From NCBI GenBank assembly GCA_031411655.1, contig JANOBM010000267.1:1-7760 (forward strand): a stretch of 7,760 bases of DNA, read 5' to 3'. The stretch is from UBA6163 sp031411655 (GTDB taxonomy: Bacteria > Planctomycetota > Planctomycetia > Pirellulales > Pirellulaceae). A program made the position numbers and the translations under genes. Under the pieces are notes generated by a model. It saw nothing but the letters and a program-made list of their open reading frames with translations. It had not been told where the DNA came from and did not search any database. Shown in pieces: positions 1-5,725 of this stretch. Within the stretch, counting starts at the first letter, position 1; the number at the start of each line of letters is the position of its first letter.

Positions 1-1530
1 CGGCGGCGCGGCGTTGTTCCCGTGCTTGCGTTCGCAGCGGCTATAGCCTCAAACGTCTCGTCCGCTAGCTCTAGTCAGGCTGGTGAGGCCCTACTCCAGT
101 CTTTCGATAACCCTATTATGCCCGATCCGCCGATTTCGTTCGCTCGTCTCGATTCTCTACTCCAAGAAGGGTTCCGATTTATGAATGCTCCTCTTTGGTC
201 AGGTGCCGCAGTGACGGTAGCGGTCCTTGCCGGATTTGTCGCGTGGGCAAATGATGGCGGCGGTACATCACCTTCAATCTCATCCAATGTGATCTCCCTT
301 CCCGATGGCGCAACCCAAGACGCGGTTCAACCCTCCGTCAAAGTGACGTCCGCACGCGAGACCGTCGAACCCGCCGCTAAACCTGCTAAACCCGCGAAAG
401 TGAATGCGGTCACTGATGCGACCCATTCGGCACCTGCACAATCACAGCAAGGCGTTCCCTTAACGCCCGGCTACACTTGGATGTCAACCGCTGTATTCCC
501 CAAGCCCACCAGCGCGATTGCCATCAACGTTGAGAAGACGCTTGACGAAGTTACGTCCTTGGCCGCAAAGATGCCGCTCCATGAATTGGCGTCGTTTCTC
601 ACTAAGCAAACCGGCGCACTCACTCGGCTTGATGAACGCGCCATGTCCGTTTCCAAAATTGACCAGCAAAGTAGCTCCGTCAATCTCGATGGCACCGATA
701 TACCGCTTCGCTCCATTCTCTTTGATGCACTCCATCCCCTTGGTCTGCGCGCTGTTGTCACGAACGAAGGTTTGGTCATTACCGCGGACCACTTGGCTCA
801 GGTCCGCAAAGGCGTTAACGCATCACGGTGGATCAACGTAGACGAAGACGCCGAGAAACGAATCGCCGCAGCCCTCGACAAAACTACCTCCGTTGAGCTT
901 GGCGATGTGACACTTGAAAGTGCTATCGGGATGCTAGCCGAGCAGCACTCGATTCCTATCGTCATCGATAAGGTCGGACTTGAAGAGTTGGGTTTAACCA
1001 TCGAATCTCCTGTGTCGGTATCGATAGAAGACGTAAAACTTCGCAGTGCCTTGTCGGTGATCCTGAATGAACTCGATCTGACTTTCACCGTCCAGGACGA
1101 AACGCTGCGAGTGGTCACAAAGGAAAAGAACGAACAGAACCAATTGGCACGCATCTATTGGCTTGAAGGAACAGGTTTTCCTGTCGGAGATTATCAGAGC
1201 CTGATGTCAATGATTGAAACCAGTATTAGCAGTGATTCATGGGCATCCATGGGCGGTGTATCGACGATTAGCCCGATGGCACAGGGCAGCCGTCCAGCCT
1301 TGGTGATCACAACCGATTACCAGACGCATCATCAAATCGAAACGCTGCTCTCGAGATTAAGGGACGCTCACTTCGGTGATGATCCGATGATGGAAATGAA
1401 GCAAGTACCAACCGCTCCCATGGGCGGTGTTGGTGGAGGATATGGGGCAAGCACGGGCATGGGAGGCGGCATGGGAGGCGGCATGGGAGGCATGGGCGGC
1501 GGCGGGATGGGCGGCGGCGGGATGTTTTAG
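1..1530 (+). CDS. Membrane-anchored protein with two STN/secretin-like modules and a Gly/Met tail; 5' end outside window, possibly an ECF sigma factor C-terminal extension
   Basis: The frame is open from base 1 to TAG at 1528-1530, giving 509 visible residues, and the true start is probably upstream. Numbering from base 1, the protein opens with RRRGVVPV and an Ala/Ser-rich stretch, then one hydrophobic segment (about 61-83) and a Pro/Ala/Lys-rich linker with AKPAKPAK (about 126-133). Two copies of a secretin/TonB short N-terminal (STN)-like module follow, at about 191-264 and 293-375. They align on DIPLRSILFDAL...LVIT and DVKLRSALSVIL...RVVT. A NolW/secretin-N-like part (about 384-456) contains FPVGDYQSL, SWASMGG and LVITTDYQTHHQIETLLSRLR. 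The tail (474-509) is Gly/Met repeats. The RRRG start and the LLQEGFRFM segment before the membrane helix resemble C-terminal extensions of planctomycete ECF sigma factors; this is inference. GTG 22 could be a start, and ATG 181 has an AAGAAGGG Shine-Dalgarno-like sequence at 164-171, so a shorter stand-alone membrane protein is the alternative. No secretin pore domain is present. Confidence 0.88.
   Translation, partial: RRRGVVPVLAFAAAIASNVSSASSSQAGEALLQSFDNPIMPDPPISFARLDSLLQEGFRFMNAPLWSGAAVTVAVLAGFVAWANDGGGTSPSISSNVISLPDGATQDAVQPSVKVTSARETVEPAAKPAKPAKVNAVTDATHSAPAQSQQGVPLTPGYTWMSTAVFPKPTSAIAINVEKTLDEVTSLAAKMPLHELASFLTKQTGALTRLDERAMSVSKIDQQSSSVNLDGTDIPLRSILFDALHPLGLRAVVTNEGLVITADHLAQVRKGVNASRWINVDEDAEKRIAAALDKTTSVELGDVTLESAIGMLAEQHSIPIVIDKVGLEELGLTIESPVSVSIEDVKLRSALSVILNELDLTFTVQDETLRVVTKEKNEQNQLARIYWLEGTGFPVGDYQSLMSMIETSISSDSWASMGGVSTISPMAQGSRPALVITTDYQTHHQIETLLSRLRDAHFGDDPMMEMKQVPTAPMGGVGGGYGASTGMGGGMGGGMGGMGGGGMGGGGMF
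1459..1521 (+). repeat. In-frame tandem repeat encoding Gly/Met tail
   Basis: Two copies of the 12-base unit ATGGGAGGCGGC are followed by a 9-base ATGGGAGGC. Two copies of the 15-base unit ATGGGCGGCGGCGGG come next. All units are in frame and encode Met followed by two to four Gly, running almost to the stop codon. Units differing only in the number of GGC/GGG codons suggest growth by replication slippage. The protein motif resembles the GGM tails of GroEL chaperonins, but only as low-complexity sequence; the rest of the gene is unrelated to GroEL. Confidence 0.85.
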
Positions 1531-1573
1531 CGTCTTGGCGGTCAGGTGGTCGTCGGCTCCCTGTAAAAACCAT

Positions 1574-1608
1574 ATCGCCCGCGACTCTTCTCGCGGGCGA
1601 TTTCATTT
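1574..1608 (+). terminator. Rho-independent terminator, possibly bidirectional
   Basis: An 11-bp perfect stem (1574-1584 with 1591-1601) closes a 6-base CTCTTC loop, is GC-rich in the middle, and is followed on the plus strand by TTTCATTT (to 1608). It lies 44 bases after the stop codon of the first gene. On the minus strand the hairpin is followed by a run of five T (complement of A 1565-1569), so it may also stop transcripts of the convergent oxidoreductase gene ending at 1679. Confidence 0.8.
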
Positions 1609-1678
1609 AACAAACGCCGAGAATGGTTTGAAGACGATGGAGCCCCAACTGGTTTGAGTCAGGCCCATGCCTATCAGG

Positions 1679-3151
1679 CTAGGCGATCTCGGGAACTTCA
1701 AATCCGGCGCGATAACTTCGCTTCAGGAACTGATTGGCAAGCTCCGCATGCTCGCCAATAAACTGCTCGGATTTCGAGTCATGAGTCAGTTTAGGGCTTA
1801 CTCGAAGATCGGAAAGATTCACTTCCAATGGCTCAAGCTGCGAAGCCATTTCCGCCATCAAAACTGGCCATGCTTCCAAGCCAGAGCCAGCCGAAGCGAG
1901 TTGCTCTGACGAGAAACTTGACGCTGTTTGATAACCGACGTTGGCAAGATTACACCATCCGGTTGAATCATGACCCACTTGAGCTTCGGAGTTCAAGCTT
2001 TCACGACGGCGCGATCGCATCGCGTCAAAGAAGTTCTGCACGTGCAGCGGTACGATATCACCGCCTTTGAACGTACGAATTGTCTTGCCGTCACGATCGA
2101 TCACCCTTGCGTTTTGACGGGAGCCCAGCAGGTATCCACCTTCAGCGGCAACAACGTAACCGCTTCCAGGGCCTTCCACCGGCCGTCCACCCATCGACTT
2201 CCATGAACCCTTTTTATCGGCGCCCGCCGGGAGATTGCTGAGCGCGATTAACGTTGGAAATGAATCGGTTTCGAAGATTGCGTAATGAAGGTTCGGCGTG
2301 TTTCCCGCATCGTTGTAAGCAACTCTCCCACCAACGGCGAATACGCCGGTAGGCAATGAAACGGAGTCCTGATAGGCGACGTTGCGGACGTCGTCAAGAA
2401 CATGCACGCCCCAGTTGCCCATTTCTCCATTTCCGGTATTCCAAGTCCAGTGCCAATCATAATGCAAGTTATTTCGCATCAACGGTTGATCGTCGGCGGG
2501 CCCTAGCCATAGGTCGTAGTTCACTTCCTTGGGAATCGGTAACGGCGACGTGCGCAATCCGATCGGTTCGCGCACGCCGAGTCGATTGGCCTGAGCATAT
2601 TGAATGTTACCGATGGCTTTGTCCTGATGAAGGAATTTCTTCAGTTCAGCTTGCATAGGATCCGATCGCTGCTGCGTACCAACCTGTACCATTCGGTCGT
2701 ATTTGCGCGCAGCTTGCACCACTTGGCGACCTTCCCACTGGGTATGCGACAGCGGTTTTTCAACATAGACATCCTTGCCTGACTGCATCGCCCAAATCGC
2801 TGCGAGACAATGCCAGTGGTTACAGGTCGCGATGAAAACGGCATGGATGTTGGGATCATCGATGATCTTGCGAAGATCTTGATGAGCCACTGCACCGCAT
2901 TTAGCGGCCAATTGGCCCGCACGTTTGGAGTCGGGGTCGGCTACAGAAAGTACCTTGACTCCCTGCACCTTTGATATCGCAGCATACAGTTCGCCTGCTC
3001 GACCGCCGGCACCGATCATGCCAATACCAATTTCTTCATTTGCCCCCAGTGAGTTGGTGGCGGCAAACGCACTGCGACGAGCGGCCATCGTCGTCGCTCC
3101 TATGGCCAATGACCCTTTTAGAAATGAACGTCTGTCAGATCGGATTGGCAT
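1679..3151 (-). CDS. Tat-exported Gfo/Idh/MocA family NAD(P)-dependent oxidoreductase
   Basis: The 490-residue protein starts with a twin-arginine leader: SDRRSFLKG (5-13), a hydrophobic stretch, and an Ala-rich end near SAFA (27-30). The Rossmann fold follows at once, with IGMIGAGGRAG (43-53) as the dinucleotide loop and an acidic position at SVADPD (69-74). DVYVEKPLSH (127-136) holds the family's EKP motif, whose Lys is usually catalytic. NGEMGNWGVHVLDD (241-254) matches the second conserved region with its active-site His/Asp. Length fits planctomycete members, which often bear Tat leaders; Zymomonas glucose-fructose oxidoreductase is a known Tat-exported relative that carries its cofactor out. 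Substrates are usually sugars, inositols or derivatives, but the exact one cannot be read. The frame stays open to an ATG at 3334, but ATG 3151 is chosen because it puts the RR motif at the N terminus and has GGGAG about 10 bases upstream. The gene is divergent from the propeller gene and convergent with the gene on its left. Confidence 0.93.
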   Translation of the reverse strand: MPIRSDRRSFLKGSLAIGATTMAARRSAFAATNSLGANEEIGIGMIGAGGRAGELYAAISKVQGVKVLSVADPDSKRAGQLAAKCGAVAHQDLRKIIDDPNIHAVFIATCNHWHCLAAIWAMQSGKDVYVEKPLSHTQWEGRQVVQAARKYDRMVQVGTQQRSDPMQAELKKFLHQDKAIGNIQYAQANRLGVREPIGLRTSPLPIPKEVNYDLWLGPADDQPLMRNNLHYDWHWTWNTGNGEMGNWGVHVLDDVRNVAYQDSVSLPTGVFAVGGRVAYNDAGNTPNLHYAIFETDSFPTLIALSNLPAGADKKGSWKSMGGRPVEGPGSGYVVAAEGGYLLGSRQNARVIDRDGKTIRTFKGGDIVPLHVQNFFDAMRSRRRESLNSEAQVGHDSTGWCNLANVGYQTASSFSSEQLASAGSGLEAWPVLMAEMASQLEPLEVNLSDLRVSPKLTHDSKSEQFIGEHAELANQFLKRSYRAGFEVPEIA

Positions 3152-3329
3152 GATGGAGGGGCTCCCACTGTACATAAACCAGGCAAAGAAATTGAATCCT
3201 GAGTGTAAGCCCCACGGAAAGCTCGTGCCAGCGTATTTTCTGGTGTTGCAAAACGAATCTGGCGCTACCCAGCTCATCCGGTGTAGCCCGCCACTTCGAT
3301 TGAATGGTTTGATTGTTACGGTGCCCCAG

Positions 3330-3359
3330 ATCATAGCGCTAGTGTCTCTCTGGTCACAA
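3330..3359 (-). promoter_or_regulatory. Candidate sigma70-type promoter for the oxidoreductase gene
   Basis: Read on the minus strand, TTGTGA (3359-3354) and TATGAT (3335-3330) are separated by 18 bases, giving 4/6 and 5/6 matches to the housekeeping consensus. Transcription would begin near 3323, leaving a leader of about 170 bases before ATG 3151. The -10 box overlaps the ATG at 3334, which argues against that ATG as the start. No transcript data support this, and planctomycete promoters are often weakly conserved. Confidence 0.35.
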
Positions 3360-3401
3360 CGCGATAAACTGCCTTTCAGCTCTTCACGTTCCCCGCCTGC
3401 C

Positions 3402-3429
3402 TATTTCCTACTTCCCGTTAGTTCCTACT
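3402..3429 (+). repeat. Short direct repeat upstream of propeller gene
   Basis: TTCCTACT occurs at 3405-3412 and again at 3422-3429. Including the flanks (TAT or TAG before each), 10 of 11 bases match, at a period of 17 bases. It lies in a pyrimidine-rich stretch just before the Shine-Dalgarno of the next gene. It could be a tandem regulator site or a chance feature of the pyrimidine-rich leader. Confidence 0.35.
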
Positions 3430-3434
3430 ACCTG

Positions 3435-3440
3435 TAAGGA
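3435..3440 (+). promoter_or_regulatory. Ribosome binding site fixing the start at 3450
   Basis: TAAGGA sits 9 bases before ATG 3450. It is one of the few clear Shine-Dalgarno sequences in this window, and it supports the start that places the twin-arginine motif near the N terminus. Confidence 0.7.
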
Positions 3441-3449
3441 TGTATATTT

Positions 3450-4535
3450 ATGCGTCAATCATCCCTTTCGCGACGTCGATTCATCCGCTCGGCTGCATCA
3501 ACCGCTGTTGCTTTCCCTGCGATCCTGACCGCCAAGCGGACCGCAGCACAAGAATTGGTCGGAGAGGGCGATCATCGATTTCACTGCAAGCATGGGTGGC
3601 CGCAACTTCCTGATAAGTACAAGTGGCAAATTACCCATGGGGTAGCGGTCGATCCGGACAACAATCTGTACGTGATCCACGAGGGCGTCGCGCGTGACAA
3701 CGACCATCCGTCGATCTTCGTGTTCGATTCCGAAGGCCAATTCATTCGCGCGTTTGGCGAACAATTTCAAGGAGGCGGACATGGGATCGAAGTTCGTGTC
3801 GAGAGTGGTGAGGCATTTCTTTATGTTGCGGCCTACCAGCAAGCGAAGACCTTCGCAAAGTTGTCACTCACCGGCGAACTAGTTTGGCAAGCCTACGCAC
3901 CTGAGCAAGCCGGTTGCTATGCCGACGGTGAAGGCTCCAATCCCCAAAAGATTTGGGGGAAAGACCGGTTCATGCCTACCAACTTCGCCTTCTTACCCGA
4001 TGGCGGTTTCTACTTAGCCGATGGATACGGTGCGTATTTCATCCATCGATACGATGCAAACGGCAAGTGGGTGTCCTGCTTTGGAGGCCACGGCGAGGGC
4101 AAAGGGACTTTCCATACACCCCACGGACTCTGGATCGATGAACGAGGCAGTGAACCAGAGCTAGTCGTGGCGGACCGGGCCCATAATACGCTGCAGACTT
4201 TCACGCTCGAAGATAAGTACAAACGGACGATTGAAGGGTTTGGGTTACCGGCAAACATCGATACGTACAAGGATTTGATGGTCGTCCCGGAGCTTGTCGC
4301 ACGAGTCTCGATTCTTGATAAAGATCTAAAGACAATCGCGACGATTGGCGATGATCGTGAACGAATCATGGCCGACAACGAAGCTAACAAGGGGTTTAAG
4401 ATTCGGACCGACGAATCCGCTTGGCAACAGGGCAAGTTTACTCACCCGCATGATGCTTGCTTTGATAAGGATGGAAATCTCTTTGTCGCCGAATGGGTGA
4501 CGACTGGACGAATCACCAAGCTTACGCGCGCTTAG
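3450..4535 (+). CDS. Tat-exported NHL-type beta-propeller protein
   Basis: The 361-residue protein has a twin-arginine leader, SRRRFIRSA (7-15), a short hydrophobic stretch, and an Ala-rich end near residues 30-34, so it is probably exported folded. The rest looks like an NHL/six-bladed propeller with blade-type motifs of the form HG-hydrophobic-D-x-D-G-N-LYV. These occur at THGVAVDPDNNLYVIHEG (62-79), TNFAFLPDGGFYLADGYG (177-194), HTPHGLWIDERG (222-233) with LVVADRAHNTLQTF (238-251), and THPHDACFDKDGNLFVAEW (331-349). FGGHGEGKGTF (201-211) is a typical inter-blade loop. Related proteins are often named NHL repeat or peptidyl-alpha-amidating-lyase-like; metal-binding lyase residues were not verified, so no enzyme activity is claimed. 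A binding or scaffold role, or an uncharacterised lyase, is equally possible. The gene is divergent from a Tat-exported oxidoreductase, suggesting a shared compartment and perhaps shared control. Confidence 0.92.
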   Translation: MRQSSLSRRRFIRSAASTAVAFPAILTAKRTAAQELVGEGDHRFHCKHGWPQLPDKYKWQITHGVAVDPDNNLYVIHEGVARDNDHPSIFVFDSEGQFIRAFGEQFQGGGHGIEVRVESGEAFLYVAAYQQAKTFAKLSLTGELVWQAYAPEQAGCYADGEGSNPQKIWGKDRFMPTNFAFLPDGGFYLADGYGAYFIHRYDANGKWVSCFGGHGEGKGTFHTPHGLWIDERGSEPELVVADRAHNTLQTFTLEDKYKRTIEGFGLPANIDTYKDLMVVPELVARVSILDKDLKTIATIGDDRERIMADNEANKGFKIRTDESAWQQGKFTHPHDACFDKDGNLFVAEWVTTGRITKLTRA

Positions 4536-4569
4536 GAACGACACAGCGTCGCCGAGCTCTAGTCGACCC

Positions 4570-4592
4570 GGGACCGCTCCGCGAGCGGTCCC
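4570..4592. terminator. GC-rich hairpin between convergent genes
   Basis: A perfect 10-bp stem (GGGACCGCTC at 4570-4579 with GAGCGGTCCC at 4583-4592) closes a 3-base CGC loop. It lies 35 bases past the propeller stop codon and touches the phosphatase stop codon (4592-4594, minus strand). Its position between convergent genes suggests transcription termination in both directions. Neither side has a T run, so it is not a canonical intrinsic terminator; it may act with Rho or protect mRNA 3' ends. The 8-mer CTAGTCGA occurs on both sides of the hairpin (4559-4566 and 4592-4599). Confidence 0.55.
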
Positions 4593-5521
4593 TAGTCGAT
4601 ATTCGGGTCATGCGAATAATGAGTGTCGTAATTGACCTTATTGGGAGACGTATCCGGTTCAAAAGTGATGGTGCTTTCCAGTCCGGGGCCTGGGACAGGA
4701 CGTGCGACGATGACGGTGATGTTGTCGTCGCCGCCCGCATCTTTGGCAATCTTTAGCAATGCCTCACAGGCGGCCCGTGGGGTTTCATGGGCGTCCAGGA
4801 TGTCGAGTAACCTTCCATCGGTAAGGTATCGGTGCAGCCCGTCAGAGCAAAAAACAAGACTGTCGTTTTCCTCGAGTGTCACACTGCGGACTTCGGCGGT
4901 AAGCTCGACTTCGCTGCGACCGCCAATCACGTTCCAAAGCACGTTGCTCCAGCGACTTCCCGCTTCTTGTTCAGGCTTCAAGCCTCCTGAGTCAATCATC
5001 CGTCTTGCGAGGGTGTGATCCGTCGTTAACCTTTCAACCGCACCACGACGAACCAAGTAGCAACGGCTATCGCCGACGTGCACCACATACAGTTTCGGCC
5101 AGACAAGGTAGCCCATTGTCAGGGTGGTTCCCATGCCTTGGAGTAACAGGTCTTTTTTTCCTTCTTCCTGAATGCGTTGGTGCGTGTCCCGCAACAACGC
5201 TTTCAGACTGGCGATAAATTCATTTTCGGCGTCTTCGTCGATTTTGAAAAACCAGTGCACATGATTGAGGAGGCGATCGACGAGATACTCAATCGCCATC
5301 GAACTGGCTTTCTCGCCACCGGCGTGGCCACCCATGCCATCAGCAACCAGCATTAAGTGGCCTTGAACCGATCCGAGTAGACGAGATTGTTCGGCATAAG
5401 GCAAGCTTGTGCGGCCGATCAGCATCGACTTGTTCAATTCCGCGATAAGGAATTGATCTTGGTTGTTCTCTCGCGTCAAACCGACATCCGTTAGGCCGCT
5501 AAAGGCGTTGTCGTCGATCAT
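4592..5521 (-). CDS. PP2C-family (PPM) Ser/Thr protein phosphatase
   Basis: The 309-residue protein contains the bacterial PP2C motifs in order. They are RENNQDQFL (17-25) with metal-binding Asp22, LVADGMGGHAGGE (58-70) with Asp61, GMGTTLTMGYL (129-139), YVVHVGDSRCYLVRRG (145-160), LTTDHTLA (165-172), VFCSDGLHRYLTD (223-235) with Asp227, and GGDDNITVIV (263-272) with Asp266. These acidic residues normally hold two or three Mg/Mn ions, so the enzyme should be active. It would dephosphorylate Ser/Thr residues in the cytoplasm, likely opposing Hanks-type kinases, but no kinase is in view. Residues 26-54 form a longer than usual link between the first two motifs. About 37 residues after the catalytic domain (273-309) are Pro/Asp/Asn-rich and probably disordered. 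There is no membrane segment. ATG 5521 is preceded only by a weak GGA about 9 bases upstream. The gene is divergent from comM. Confidence 0.95.
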   Translation of the reverse strand: MIDDNAFSGLTDVGLTRENNQDQFLIAELNKSMLIGRTSLPYAEQSRLLGSVQGHLMLVADGMGGHAGGEKASSMAIEYLVDRLLNHVHWFFKIDEDAENEFIASLKALLRDTHQRIQEEGKKDLLLQGMGTTLTMGYLVWPKLYVVHVGDSRCYLVRRGAVERLTTDHTLARRMIDSGGLKPEQEAGSRWSNVLWNVIGGRSEVELTAEVRSVTLEENDSLVFCSDGLHRYLTDGRLLDILDAHETPRAACEALLKIAKDAGGDDNITVIVARPVPGPGLESTITFEPDTSPNKVNYDTHYSHDPNID

Positions 5522-5572
5522 TTGATGTTGTCCAAACGGGATGAGCGGTCGACCGTTGCCGGTGCGTCGCCT

Positions 5573-5586
5573 TAATAATCTTATTA
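5573..5586. promoter_or_regulatory. AT-rich perfect palindrome, possible operator or promoter element
   Basis: TAATAA and TTATTA are separated by TC, a perfect 6-2-6 inverted repeat of A/T bases in an otherwise GC-rich region. It lies 52 bases upstream of the phosphatase start. A minus-strand TTGACA (5597-5592) flanks it, but no -10 box is found at the usual 16-18 base spacing. It could be a regulator binding site or an easily melted promoter region for either divergent gene. Function is not established. Confidence 0.3.
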
Positions 5587-5648
5587 GGTACTGTCAATTC
5601 TTTTGTTACGAAACGCCGATGGGCAGTTGTCACCCCCGAAACGGCTTG

Positions 5649-5660
5649 TCAACATGTTGA
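5649..5660. promoter_or_regulatory. 12-bp perfect palindrome upstream of comM
   Basis: TCAACATGTTGA reads the same on both strands and lies 65 bases before the chosen comM start, in the intergenic region shared with the phosphatase gene. Its size suits a dimeric regulator half-site pair. A 12-bp palindrome is expected by chance about once per 4 kb, so the case rests on location alone. It does not match the LexA boxes I know from Escherichia coli or Bacillus. Confidence 0.25.
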
Positions 5661-5725
5661 GCGTAACTCTGCCGAATGACGATTGGTACTACCCCATAGG
5701 CTCAATTTACGAAAGCCGCCGCAAA

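Noticed and set aside
1427..1657. Plus-strand reading frame rich in Trp/Ala/Glu repeats
   Set aside because: It is the out-of-frame reading of the Gly/Met-encoding repeat and runs through the terminator hairpin.
3152..3334. N-terminal extension of 61 residues on the oxidoreductase, starting at ATG 3334
   Set aside because: It would bury the twin-arginine leader inside the protein, it has no family-like sequence, and it overlaps a promoter candidate. Start at 3151 is preferred.
2925..3437. 170-codon plus-strand frame opposite the oxidoreductase start
   Set aside because: Most of its coding part is antisense to the Tat leader and Rossmann region, it has no recognisable domain, and it runs through the divergent control region.
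4553..4572. Polylinker-like run of restriction sites (GAGCTC, GTCGAC, CCCGGG) suggesting vector sequence or an assembly artefact
   Set aside because: The order and spacing do not match the common cloning-vector polylinker I know, the flanking sequence is native coding sequence, and the bases form part of a natural hairpin junction.
5592..5597. Consensus TTGACA on the minus strand as a phosphatase promoter
   Set aside because: No acceptable -10 box lies 16-18 bases downstream; the nearest AT-rich hexamer is about 14 bases away. It was kept only as a note on the adjacent palindrome.
5603..5725. N-terminal extension of 41 residues on ComM, starting at TTG 5603
   Set aside because: The extension has no ComM-like sequence, begins at a rare start codon and covers the palindromic region. 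The family start matches ATG 5726.
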